A DNA stretch of 6,816 bases, taken from assembly GCA_003456055.1 (NCBI GenBank), contig DMPG01000341.1, positions 8,975 to 15,790 on the forward strand. The letters run 5' to 3'. Origin of the DNA: Bacteroidota bacterium (GTDB lineage Bacteria > Bacteroidota > Ignavibacteria > UBA10030 > UBA8401). The translations under genes were made by a program, and so were the position numbers. Shown here piece after piece: positions 1 to 6,421 of this stretch. Every line of letters begins with the position of its first letter. The first letter of the stretch is position 1. The notes under the pieces are model-generated. The model was not told the DNA's origin. It made no database searches and saw only the letters and a program-made list of their open reading frames with translations.

Positions 1-699
1 TACGCTATATCCAAAATAACTTCTCCTGCCAATTATTTAATGATCAAACCGCAGTTTGTTCATTCCTATAATCGGTTCCATGGAATTCCAAACTGGGTTG
101 CGTGGCATGTGGACAGCACATGGCTTGGAGAGATCAGGCGTTCAAATAATTTCCGCGCAGACAGCACTCTTCCCGGAAACTGGTATCACGTTAACGAAAA
201 GAGTTATCGTAAAAGCGGATACGACCGCGGACATATGTGTCCTTCCGGTGACAGAACTAATAATCAACAAGATAATTCAGTAACTTTTTTAATGACCAAT
301 ATGATTCCGCAAGCCCCGAACAATAATCAAGGTCCGTGGGCTGCGCTTGAAATTTATTGCCGTGACTTGGTAAAGCAGGGAAAAGAATTATACATTTATT
401 GCGGCGGAAGCGGGGAGCAGGGATTCATCGACAGCGGCAGAGTTCTCGTTCCCGGGCTAACGTGGAAAACAATTCTTGTGTTGGATGCAGGTGTCAACGA
501 CATGAACCGTGTCACTTCTACAACACGAACAATCGCGGTAGTGATGCCGAATGATAATTCAGTTATCAGCAAACACGATGACTGGAAAATATTTCGTGTG
601 AGTGTTGATTCGGTTGAGTCGCTTACCGGATTCGATTTTTTCTCTTCTATTCCAAAAGCAATCCAATCTATGATAGAAAAATCGGCCGACTTCCAGTAG
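1..699 (+). CDS. DNA/RNA non-specific endonuclease (NUC1 / Serratia nuclease family), 5' partial
   Basis: This is a metal-dependent endonuclease that cuts single- and double-stranded DNA and RNA, typically secreted or periplasmic in this family. The reading frame is open back to base 1 and reads SPANYLMIKPQ before the first in-window ATG at 40. Family members normally have that block inside the domain, so the true start and any signal peptide lie outside the window. Counting from the ATG at 40, the catalytic motif DRGHM is at residues 62-66 with His65 as general base. The TNMIPQ...NNNQGPWAALE block at 86-104 supplies the likely Mg-binding Asn96 and Glu104, equivalent to Asn119 and Glu127 of Serratia nuclease. 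The domain runs almost to the C-terminus and no catalytic residue is missing. It is followed by a strong terminator and converges on the next gene. The family call is secure; cellular location and role (nutrient scavenging or extracellular DNA turnover) are inferred. Confidence 0.93.
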   Translation, partial: YAISKITSPANYLMIKPQFVHSYNRFHGIPNWVAWHVDSTWLGEIRRSNNFRADSTLPGNWYHVNEKSYRKSGYDRGHMCPSGDRTNNQQDNSVTFLMTNMIPQAPNNNQGPWAALEIYCRDLVKQGKELYIYCGGSGEQGFIDSGRVLVPGLTWKTILVLDAGVNDMNRVTSTTRTIAVVMPNDNSVISKHDDWKIFRVSVDSVESLTGFDFFSSIPKAIQSMIEKSADFQ

Positions 700-718
700 T
701 TTGCCGTATTGATGGGTG

Positions 719-765
719 CAACAAACAAAAAGACTCGCAATATATCCGGGTCTTTTTGTTTGTTG
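719..765. terminator. Bidirectional rho-independent-type terminator between convergent genes
   Basis: A 16-bp perfect inverted repeat (arms 719-734 and 750-765, CAACAAACAAAAAGAC and its complement) encloses a 15-base loop, and a few loop bases can extend the stem. The right arm is T-rich on the plus strand and the left arm becomes the same T-rich run on the minus strand. It can therefore stop transcription from the nuclease gene (stop at 699) and from the propeller gene (stop at 786). It has an A-run/U-run stem rather than a GC-rich one, with the U-tract inside the stem. Confidence 0.82.
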
Positions 766-785
766 GATGTTGTTCGGTTTAAAAA

Positions 786-2060
786 TCAATTTCTCAATGG
801 AAGTTTAAGAATAATTGTCGGCTGTAATTTGTCTTCCGCAAAGATCAACCCTTCGGCATTGAAGCTTCGCAGCTGGCTGTTCGCAATAAAATAAAATTCG
901 TCGTTAATGATCACCCCTGTTGTCGGAAAATTAAACAACGGATTTCCCGACTCCAAAATCGTTGCACGCACTACTCTGTTCATCTCTTTGTTCAATTCAA
1001 ACCGCATTACCCGTGTCTGCGGACCAGCATTGTTTTGAATAGCGATCACGTCGTTACCATAACAATACAAACCGTCTATTCCGGAAAGCGTTGTGTTCAA
1101 TTTTGTCGGCAGTTGAACTCCATGGGTATCTGCAATGGTGATTCGTGTTATTCCGCTCCAATGTGCGACAAAAAGATATCGTTGATCCTGCGAAACAGCA
1201 ATTCCATTTGGACGGAATATATCATTGCTTTGAATCCATAACCCTATTGTTTGTTTTGAAGGGACGATCTTATACACTGCAGATTGTTTTGTATCGGTAA
1301 CAAATACGTTTCCGCCGACAACGACAAGATCGTTAAAAAAATGCTCAAGCGTATCATTCAATGAATATTGATGGATCAGTTTTTTTGTTTCAAGATTGTA
1401 TTGGAACACTGCCGCTGTTGCCGGTTCATTCTTGTTTCCTAAACGTGCTTTGGGATGATTCAGCATTCCCGCGACCCATAATTGATTTCGCGCAGCATCC
1501 ACTTTCATTCCAAACGTGCTGTATAATCCATCCTGCGCTTCTGTAAAAAGATCTCCGGTTGTTCCGTCTGAATTGATAAAGACGATCTTCCGTTTATGGA
1601 CACTGCTGAGATACAATCGTTGCTGTCTCGGATCGTATGTTATTCCTTCCGGAATAAGATCTTTTTCATTGAGCGTGTATGCCAGATCGCTTGAAATAAT
1701 CTCTTTGCTTTTCTTTACACGCGCTGTGATATCGTTAAGAAGAGAATGTTTCCAGATATTCATGAAACCGCTGTCGTTCGCTACATCATAATCAACGCCA
1801 ATGATAGAAATATCGTCAAGCAATTCGATGCTTCTTATTTTTTTGCCGTTCATTGCAAATGCTTTTGCAAGATTTACCATGATCAACGGATGCTTAGGGG
1901 CAAGCGTATGCGCCTGCTGCGCAAGTTGTAGAAATGTAGCGGTATCTTTTTCTGAGAGTTTCTTCAACGACTGCTGATACACTTCCCATGCATTTTGAGA
2001 AAATGCGGTCGTAGTGAAGAGACAAAGCAGCGCTAACGATATTTTTACCTTTTCATTCAT
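786..2060 (-). CDS. Secreted SMP-30/gluconolactonase-like beta-propeller protein with helical N-terminal region
   Basis: This is a 424-residue exported protein. Residues 1-22 form a Sec signal peptide: Lys4 and Lys6, a hydrophobic core, then AFSQ. No lipobox cysteine is visible, so it is probably soluble and periplasmic or extracellular. Residues 24-82 are helical and resemble a TPR hairpin pair (LAQQAHTLAPKHPLIMVNLAKAFAMNG). From about 132 onward it reads as a six-bladed propeller of the SMP-30/gluconolactonase/luciferin-regenerating class. The four expected metal and active-site blocks are present in order: PEGITYD (Glu138), FFNDLVV (Asn243), RPNGIAVS (Asn285) and GIDGLY (Asp329). By analogy with SMP-30 (Glu18, Asn103, Asn154, Asp204) a divalent metal site is likely intact, suggesting lactonase or ester hydrolase activity; the substrate is unknown. 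The ATG at 2060 is chosen because it gives the signal peptide; it has no Shine-Dalgarno. It appears monocistronic. A non-enzymatic NHL-type propeller is the alternative. Confidence 0.8.
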   Translation of the reverse strand: MNEKVKISLALLCLFTTTAFSQNAWEVYQQSLKKLSEKDTATFLQLAQQAHTLAPKHPLIMVNLAKAFAMNGKKIRSIELLDDISIIGVDYDVANDSGFMNIWKHSLLNDITARVKKSKEIISSDLAYTLNEKDLIPEGITYDPRQQRLYLSSVHKRKIVFINSDGTTGDLFTEAQDGLYSTFGMKVDAARNQLWVAGMLNHPKARLGNKNEPATAAVFQYNLETKKLIHQYSLNDTLEHFFNDLVVVGGNVFVTDTKQSAVYKIVPSKQTIGLWIQSNDIFRPNGIAVSQDQRYLFVAHWSGITRITIADTHGVQLPTKLNTTLSGIDGLYCYGNDVIAIQNNAGPQTRVMRFELNKEMNRVVRATILESGNPLFNFPTTGVIINDEFYFIANSQLRSFNAEGLIFAEDKLQPTIILKLPLRN

Positions 2061-2076
2061 TGTATCGAATTAAGTA

Positions 2077-2104
2077 ATTATTGATGATGGTATTTTGTTG
2101 ACAA
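2077..2104 (-). promoter_or_regulatory. Candidate promoter of the propeller gene
   Basis: Read on the minus strand, TTGTCA (2104-2099, five of six to TTGACA) is followed after 16 bases by AATAAT (2082-2077, five of six to TATAAT). Transcription would begin near 2070, leaving a leader of about ten bases before the ATG at 2060. This is a consensus match only. If the host uses the Bacteroidota primary sigma factor, which prefers TTTG and TAnnTTTG elements, the true promoter could lie elsewhere in the spacer. Confidence 0.35.
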
Positions 2105-2176
2105 TATACACAACCAAACGTTTAACGCAAACAGAGAATTACAAAACATAGCTTAGTCATTTTATATTGAGTATTA

Positions 2177-2223
2177 AACCTTGCCAAGGTTATTCACAAT
2201 ATTTATAAAACCTTCGCAAGGTT
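2177..2223. repeat. Pair of 15-bp palindromes (AACCTTGCCAAGGTT and AACCTTCGCAAGGTT), probable terminator of the transporter gene
   Basis: Two related palindromes lie at 2177-2191 and 2209-2223, 17 bases apart. Each folds into a hairpin of six or seven base pairs with a three-base tip. The two copies could alternatively pair with each other into one long stem with one mismatch. On the minus strand the first palindrome begins 24 bases after the transporter stop codon and runs into TTTATA, so it is a reasonable weak intrinsic terminator. The same core recurs at 5566-5580. Between them this pair and the propeller promoter account for most of the 187-bp spacer. Confidence 0.6.
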
Positions 2224-2247
2224 TCTGTATTCTTATGAATCAACTAT

Positions 2248-3906
2248 TTACCTCCACAGTGCGGTTACCAAAATTTGTGCGAGAATAATTTTGGTGATCA
2301 TTGACGCGGGATAGACCATGGCGTAATGCATATTCGGCTGATCGTTTTGCGCCTGCATATTTGCGTATGCAAGGTACGCCGGCTGTGTTCCCAATCCGCT
2401 CATCACGCCCATCACTGCAGACATCGGCAAGCGAAGATATTTATATCCGAGCATGATTGTCAATACTGTTGCGACGGTGGTAATAATTGCACCCGCGGCA
2501 AGATACTCGAATCCGCCCGATTGAAACGTCGCGCCGAATCCGTCTCCTGCTTTCGTTCCGATACCGGCAAGAAAAAAGACAAGTCCGATCTGCCGCAGCA
2601 CAAGGTTTGCGCTGTACGGCATTGTCCACGTAACGGAACCGGTGCGCTGCAGCCGCCCGAGAATGAGCGACACCACCAGCGGTCCTCCTGCAAATCCTAA
2701 TTTAAATGTTGAACCGTTCGGAAGCGGGATTGACATCATACCGACAAAAACACCAATGACGATACCGAGCGAGATAGAGAGAAAATCGGTCTCGGAGATC
2801 GCTTTCATCGAATCGCCGAAAAATTTTGTAACGCGCTGAATGTTGTCATGGCGTGTCACCACGCGAACACGGTCGCCGAGTTCCAGCCGCGTATCGGGAG
2901 AAGGAACAAAATCAATATCGCCGCGGCGGATGCGGGTGATGGCGGCACCGAATTCTTTTTCCAGATGCAGTTCGTTGATCTGTCTGCCGACAGTCTCTTC
3001 GCTGGAAACGAACATCCGGCGGTATTCAAATCCGGCATTGTCGAGCGATACCTGTTCAATGGAAAGTTCTCCAATGAACACTTTTGCACGCTCCAATTCA
3101 TCGGGTGTGCCGACAGCAACAAGCTGATCTCCCAGTTGAAAAATAGTTTCCGGGAGGATAATGTTGATCTCATTTCCCCGTTTGTACCTGCTCAGCACAA
3201 AGCGGCGCTGAACGATCAGTTTCAACACATCGCTGGCAGATTTGCCGATAATGGCAGGATTGGTCGCGCGGAATGTCTGCACTTGAATTGAACCGACACC
3301 TGTTTCCTTCATCCGGTCTGCTTCTTCCTTCACAAAATCGATCTTATAGATCTTGATGAAAAGATATGTCCACAAAATTAGGCCGAGCACGCCGAACGGA
3401 TAAGTAAGTCCGTAGGTGATGACGGGAGCATTGATCAATTGATTGCGCAATGCTTCGGGATGCTGCGCTGTGAATGATTTTACCGCTTCGACGGACGCCG
3501 CAAGCGCAGGAGTATTGGTAAGTGCGCCGCAGAACAGACCGGCGGCATGCGGTGCGCCGATGGAAAAGAAGTACGTAATAACCGCCGTTGCTCCCGCAGA
3601 AATAATCAGTATGCCGATAACGAACAGATTTGTTTTAAGACTTTTTTGGTTGAACGATGAAAAGAAACTTGGTCCCGACTGCAGACCGACGGAATAGACA
3701 AAGAGTACAAGCCCGACGATATAGATCTCTTCCGGCAATGAAAGCTGTTTATCCAGCGCGCCAAACGCAATACCCACAAACAGCACCGCCGCAACGCCAA
3801 GACTGAATCCGTAAATTTTGATCTGGCCGAGAAGATAGCCGATGCCGATCACTGAGAATAACAGAAGTAATTTATTATGAGCAAGAAGTGATATGAATGA
3901 TTCCAT
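2248..3906 (-). CDS. AspT/YidE/YbjL-type putative transporter with two RCK_C (TrkA-C) domains
   Basis: This is an inner-membrane secondary transporter of the aspartate:alanine exchanger superfamily. AspT exchanges aspartate for alanine, while the E. coli relatives YidE and YbjL have no firmly assigned substrate. At 552 residues it matches the family length and appears complete. Residues 1-185 hold about five or six membrane segments with the typical LFVYSVGLQSGPSFF block (68-82) and the signature GALTNTPAL (127-135). Residues about 205-285 and 290-365 are two cytoplasmic RCK_C/TrkA-C modules, which bind small ligands in other carriers and probably gate transport. Residues 373-552 are the second membrane half, with LVFFLAGIGTKAG (442-454) and the pseudo-symmetric motif GVMSGLGTQPA (500-510). 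The ATG at 3906 has no Shine-Dalgarno, but the protein starts directly before the first membrane helix as expected. It is a single-gene unit, divergent from the small membrane protein gene. Substrate cannot be read from the sequence. Confidence 0.92.
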   Translation of the reverse strand: MESFISLLAHNKLLLLFSVIGIGYLLGQIKIYGFSLGVAAVLFVGIAFGALDKQLSLPEEIYIVGLVLFVYSVGLQSGPSFFSSFNQKSLKTNLFVIGILIISAGATAVITYFFSIGAPHAAGLFCGALTNTPALAASVEAVKSFTAQHPEALRNQLINAPVITYGLTYPFGVLGLILWTYLFIKIYKIDFVKEEADRMKETGVGSIQVQTFRATNPAIIGKSASDVLKLIVQRRFVLSRYKRGNEINIILPETIFQLGDQLVAVGTPDELERAKVFIGELSIEQVSLDNAGFEYRRMFVSSEETVGRQINELHLEKEFGAAITRIRRGDIDFVPSPDTRLELGDRVRVVTRHDNIQRVTKFFGDSMKAISETDFLSISLGIVIGVFVGMMSIPLPNGSTFKLGFAGGPLVVSLILGRLQRTGSVTWTMPYSANLVLRQIGLVFFLAGIGTKAGDGFGATFQSGGFEYLAAGAIITTVATVLTIMLGYKYLRLPMSAVMGVMSGLGTQPAYLAYANMQAQNDQPNMHYAMVYPASMITKIILAQILVTALWR

Positions 3907-4081
3907 AATGATACGCGAAGTAATAGATAAGAGGAAAATAAATGATTACGGTGTAAATATACGGAGAAATGATGCGGGAAAAAACGGTTGAAGATTATAA
4001 ATCATTAATCATGCGTTCTAACAACCATGTTGCGTATAACATCTTAAAATGGTAAAATAGGCAGACATTTCTAGAGAAAAA
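3907..4081. other. Divergent intergenic region (175 bp)
   Basis: This spacer separates the 5' ends of the transporter gene (minus) and the small membrane protein gene (plus), so it must hold promoters for both unless either is read from outside. I find a plausible sigma-70-like promoter only for the plus-strand gene (annotated separately). On the minus strand there is a TTTACA near 3952-3957, but no convincing -10 at a suitable distance. No RNA gene or operator palindrome of useful length is apparent. Confidence 0.5.
4030..4058 (+). promoter_or_regulatory. Candidate promoter of the small membrane protein gene
   Basis: TTGCGT at 4030-4035 and TAAAAT at 4053-4058 (five of six to TATAAT) are separated by exactly 17 bases. 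Transcription would start near 4065, giving a leader of about 17 bases before the ATG at 4082. The -35 match is weak, so confidence is modest. Confidence 0.35.
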
Positions 4082-4477
4082 ATGAAGGCCAAAATTTTAA
4101 ACGTACTCTTGGTCCTTACTTCTCTTCTGGGATATTTAGAATGGGGAAAGGACAACAAACAATTTTTGTTTCAAGCCGAAGCGGAAATACTATCTAAACT
4201 GTTCAACGATCCAACTTCTGTCATTCATCCGTTTACAATACTCCCTTTGGCGGGACAAATACTATTGTTAATAACGCTGCTTCAAAAGAGTCCTAATAAA
4301 ATATTGACGTTTATTGGAATCGGAGGAATAGGTCTTTTGCTGGGATTAATGTTTGTTATTGGTTTGATAAGTTTAAATTTCAAAATTTTATGTTCAACAA
4401 TCCCTTTTTTAGCGCTCGGGTTTGTAACCATTCGACATCATTGGAAAACAACTAGAAACCATTTAAAAAACACGTAA
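4082..4477 (+). CDS. Small hypothetical membrane protein, four predicted transmembrane helices
   Basis: I do not recognise a named family for this 131-residue protein. It has four hydrophobic stretches long enough to cross the membrane: about residues 5-20, 51-68, 74-98 and 101-117. A soluble loop at 21-50 is rich in charged residues (WGKDNKQFLFQAEAEILSKLF), and the C-terminal tail from 118 is basic (RHHWKTTRNHLKN), which suggests a cytoplasmic C-terminus. The third helix is glycine-rich (IGIGGIGLLLG). The gene is preceded by AGAG eight bases before the ATG, the nearest thing to a ribosome binding site in the window. Its wobble positions look more AT-rich than those of the transporter gene beside it, which may mean different origin or low expression. 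It lies upstream of, and on the same strand as, the dehydrogenase gene with a 97-bp gap, so co-transcription is possible but not evident. That it is a real gene is supported by the membrane pattern and clean start; function is unknown. Confidence 0.75.
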   Translation: MKAKILNVLLVLTSLLGYLEWGKDNKQFLFQAEAEILSKLFNDPTSVIHPFTILPLAGQILLLITLLQKSPNKILTFIGIGGIGLLLGLMFVIGLISLNFKILCSTIPFLALGFVTIRHHWKTTRNHLKNT

Positions 4478-4570
4478 TCGGTGTCAGTCATCTCGTCCTA
4501 AACTCTTTTTAGAAACGCACCTATTTTAAAACTCCATTTCTTGAATTGCGAATTAGTTCTACACAAATAA

Positions 4571-4576
4571 TATAAT
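4571..4576 (+). promoter_or_regulatory. Possible TATAAT -10 element overlapping the first ATG of the reductase gene
   Basis: A perfect TATAAT at 4571-4576 overlaps the ATG at 4575. TTGCGA lies 19 bases upstream (4546-4551), a slightly long spacer. If used, the transcript would start near 4583, so translation would have to begin at the ATG at 4590. The surrounding sequence is very AT-rich, so chance occurrence is quite likely. Confidence 0.25.
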
Positions 4577-5567
4577 GATGGATACTCAAATGAAAGCAGT
4601 TGTTTACACAAAATATGGTCCACCAGAAGTTCTTCAGCTAAAAGAAGTTCAAAAGCCAACACCCAAGGAGAACGAGGTTCTCATAAAAATCCATGCAACA
4701 ACCGTCAATAGAACAGACTGCGGATTTCGCAAACCTGAGTATCCTATTATTATCCGACCGATCCACGGACTCATTAAACCTAAAAAAACGATACTGGGGA
4801 GTGAACTGGCGGGAGAGATTGAAGCAATTGGAAAAGATGTAAAATCATTTAAACCGGGAGACAAAGTTTTTGGATTAAGCACGTACAATTTTGGAGCACA
4901 TGCGGAATACATCTGTCTGCCTGAAACCGGTTCAATCACAACAGTGCCGGTCAATATGTCTTACGATGAAGCGGCCGCAGTTTGCGACGGATTGTTTTTG
5001 GCAATGAATCTCATACGAAAAATAGATTTTACGAACAAACCTGAGATCCTCGTCAATGGCGCCACCGGATCTATTGGATCTGCCTGTCTGCAGCTTGCAA
5101 AACATTATGGCGCAAAAAAAATTACAGCGGTATGCAACACTCAAAATTTTGAATTAGTAAAATCTCTCGGTGCCGATGATGTCATTGATTATACAAAAGA
5201 AGATTTTACGAATAACGGTCAATTGTATGATGTTGTTCTTGATGCCGTTGGTAAAAGTTCTTTCTTTCGATGCAGAAAATTGCTGAAACCAAACGGGGTG
5301 TACCTTTCAACGGAGCTTGGTTACTTAATGCAGAATATTTTTTTGGCATTGATAACACCAATCATCGGCGGAAAACGGGTGAAGTTTCCGATTCCAAAAG
5401 ACTCCAAAGAAGATGTCGTTCTTTTCAAAGAGCTGATTGAAGCTGGACATTATAAAGCGGTTATCGATAGAATATATCCGTTGGAAAAAATAATTGAAGC
5501 CGTTAAATATGTTGAAACGGGTCAGAAAATAGGAAATGTTGTAATCTCTTTGGGGGATAATGAATAA
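4575..5567 (+). CDS. NAD(P)-dependent medium-chain dehydrogenase/reductase, quinone oxidoreductase-like, zinc-independent
   Basis: This is a cytoplasmic oxidoreductase of the MDR superfamily, nearest in type to quinone oxidoreductases/enone reductases that use NAD(P)H to reduce activated double bonds or quinones. At 330 residues it is full length. The N-terminal GroES-like domain (about 7-125) includes VNRTDCG (44-50) and GSELAGEIEAIG (75-86). The zinc-binding His of the alcohol dehydrogenase GHE motif is Ser here, and the four-cysteine structural zinc loop is absent, so no zinc is expected. The Rossmann domain follows with NGATGSIGS (161-169) and LGADDVIDY (198-206), both standard nucleotide-binding and follow-on motifs. 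PLEKIIEAVKYVETGQKIGNVVI near the end is the usual C-terminal strand-helix. Three ATGs compete (4575, 4578, 4590). Homologous proteins typically begin at MKAVVY, corresponding to 4590, and none has a good ribosome binding site. The stop codon lies inside a palindrome shared with the convergent gene. The physiological substrate is not readable. Confidence 0.9.
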   Translation: MMDTQMKAVVYTKYGPPEVLQLKEVQKPTPKENEVLIKIHATTVNRTDCGFRKPEYPIIIRPIHGLIKPKKTILGSELAGEIEAIGKDVKSFKPGDKVFGLSTYNFGAHAEYICLPETGSITTVPVNMSYDEAAAVCDGLFLAMNLIRKIDFTNKPEILVNGATGSIGSACLQLAKHYGAKKITAVCNTQNFELVKSLGADDVIDYTKEDFTNNGQLYDVVLDAVGKSSFFRCRKLLKPNGVYLSTELGYLMQNIFLALITPIIGGKRVKFPIPKDSKEDVVLFKELIEAGHYKAVIDRIYPLEKIIEAVKYVETGQKIGNVVISLGDNE

Positions 5568-5589
5568 CCTTGCGAAGGTTATTCATTAT
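5557..5589. terminator. Hairpin spanning the stop codons of two convergent genes; third copy of the AACCTTGCGAAGGTT repeat
   Basis: Arms 5557-5571 and 5575-5589 are perfect complements (15 bp) around a three-base GCG tip. The core, 5566-5580, matches the palindromes at 2177-2191 and 2209-2223. The stem contains the TAA of the plus-strand reductase (5565-5567) and the TAA of the minus-strand methyltransferase (5586-5588), so it can form at the 3' end of both messages. On the plus strand it is followed by a pyrimidine-rich TTTCTTCTCT stretch, while on the minus strand the following bases are C-rich, so termination is more convincing in the plus direction. Confidence 0.65.
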
Positions 5590-6395
5590 TTCTTCTCTGC
5601 CGCAACCAACAATCCTGTTCCTGTTGTATTCGTTGAGTTAAAATCAATCCACATTAAGATCAACGAGAACCACAGCGTGAGTAAATAATAGAACGGAAGA
5701 ACGATAAAGAACGCTTTGCTCGCATTCACCATCAGCAGAGGATACTTCACAACCAAACGCCACGCAAATGTCCCAACCGGTCCATACGAATATTTTGTAT
5801 AAAGAACGGTAAATCCTGCGTTCTGTAATTTTGTTTTGATATCATTCACATCATATCCATCCCGTGCATGTTCTTCAACAAAACTTTTATCTCCCTCTTG
5901 ATGAACATCCGAGCCGCCAAGATTGGACGGGGTGTGGATCAATAATCGTCCGCCTCTTTTCATTGCCGCAAAAAAATTCTGAAAGACCTGCACATCATCC
6001 GCAATATGTTCCATCACGTCTACCGAAAGAATAAAATCAAATCGATCCTTATGTGTGGGAACGGTAAGATCTTCAACGCCAAAGTTCACATTCGATATGC
6101 CAGCCGTAGAAAAGAATTGCTTACAGTCTTCGATATAATCTTCTTTCACATCGATCGCATGGATATTTACTGTTGGGAAAGTCTTCGCTATGAAATATGA
6201 ATATTGTCCGAATCCGCTCCCAGCATCGAACAGACTAAAGGATTCTTTCTTGCCGGAAAGTAATTCGCGCAGTGCTCGTTTTACATACCACGTTCGTAAA
6301 AACATCACACCAAGAATCCAATAGAAGAACTTTCGGAGGATCGGTGCTTTCTTTGCAACATCGCCTATAACATTTTTAATCGGATCGTACTGCAT
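5586..6395 (-). CDS. Class I SAM-dependent methyltransferase with hydrophobic C-terminal segment
   Basis: This 269-residue enzyme transfers a methyl group from S-adenosylmethionine. The Rossmann-type domain covers about residues 50-160: motif I FDAGSGFGQ (56-64), the ribose-binding acidic residue Asp82 in HAIDVKE, the motif II/III region VEDLTVP (107-113), FILSVDVMEHI (121-131) and MKRGGRLLIHTPS (145-157). This order is typical of the Methyltransf_11/UbiE-like group acting on small molecules, lipids or sugars. The N-terminus has a hydrophobic patch at 19-35 (ILRKFFYWILGVMFLR). Residues about 215-250 are strongly hydrophobic (KAFFIVLPFYYLLTLWFSLILMWI), suggesting membrane attachment by one long or two short helices and therefore a lipid-linked substrate. 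The start at 6395 is directly behind a heptamer repeat and has no Shine-Dalgarno. It follows the glycosyltransferase gene by 73 bp on the same strand, suggesting shared glycan or glycolipid synthesis. The family is certain, the substrate is not. Confidence 0.9.
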   Translation of the reverse strand: MQYDPIKNVIGDVAKKAPILRKFFYWILGVMFLRTWYVKRALRELLSGKKESFSLFDAGSGFGQYSYFIAKTFPTVNIHAIDVKEDYIEDCKQFFSTAGISNVNFGVEDLTVPTHKDRFDFILSVDVMEHIADDVQVFQNFFAAMKRGGRLLIHTPSNLGGSDVHQEGDKSFVEEHARDGYDVNDIKTKLQNAGFTVLYTKYSYGPVGTFAWRLVVKYPLLMVNASKAFFIVLPFYYLLTLWFSLILMWIDFNSTNTTGTGLLVAAEKK

Positions 6396-6400
6396 AGTTT

Positions 6401-6421
6401 GAATTATGAATTATGAATTAT
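6401..6421. repeat. Tandem heptamer repeat (GAATTAT)3, with an inverted copy at 6448-6458
   Basis: Three perfect consecutive copies of GAATTAT occupy 6401-6421, ending six bases upstream of the methyltransferase start codon. An inverted copy, TCATAATTCAT, sits at 6448-6458 and could pair with 6413-6423 (11 bp, 24-base loop) in the message. The repeat forms the immediate leader of the methyltransferase gene, where a change of copy number would alter the distance between any promoter and the start codon. Confidence 0.85.

Noticed and set aside
40..42. ATG at 40 as the true start of the nuclease
   Set aside because: The frame is open to base 1 and the preceding residues SPANYL belong to the conserved nuclease domain, so the gene is truncated by the window.
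396..740. 114-codon minus-strand open frame opposite the nuclease
   Set aside because: It overlaps the catalytic gene antisense, runs through the terminator hairpin at its start and has no recognisable domain.
2171..2225. CRISPR-like repeat pair
   Set aside because: Only two 15-bp palindromic units with a 17-base gap, no further units and no cas genes; a terminator or dispersed repeat fits better.
2326..2700. 124-codon plus-strand open frame opposite the transporter C-terminal half
   Set aside because: The translation is rich in Cys, His and Arg with no domain pattern, as expected for an antisense shadow.
2848..3291. 147-codon plus-strand open frame opposite the transporter gene
   Set aside because: It is antisense to a complete, well-supported transporter gene, and its translation shows no recognisable motif or membrane pattern. 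Such frames arise from the codon bias of the real gene.
3984..4012. Operator-like inverted repeat (GATTATAAATCATTAATC) in the divergent spacer
   Set aside because: Only five bases pair in each arm within an AT-rich stretch, so it is not distinguishable from chance.
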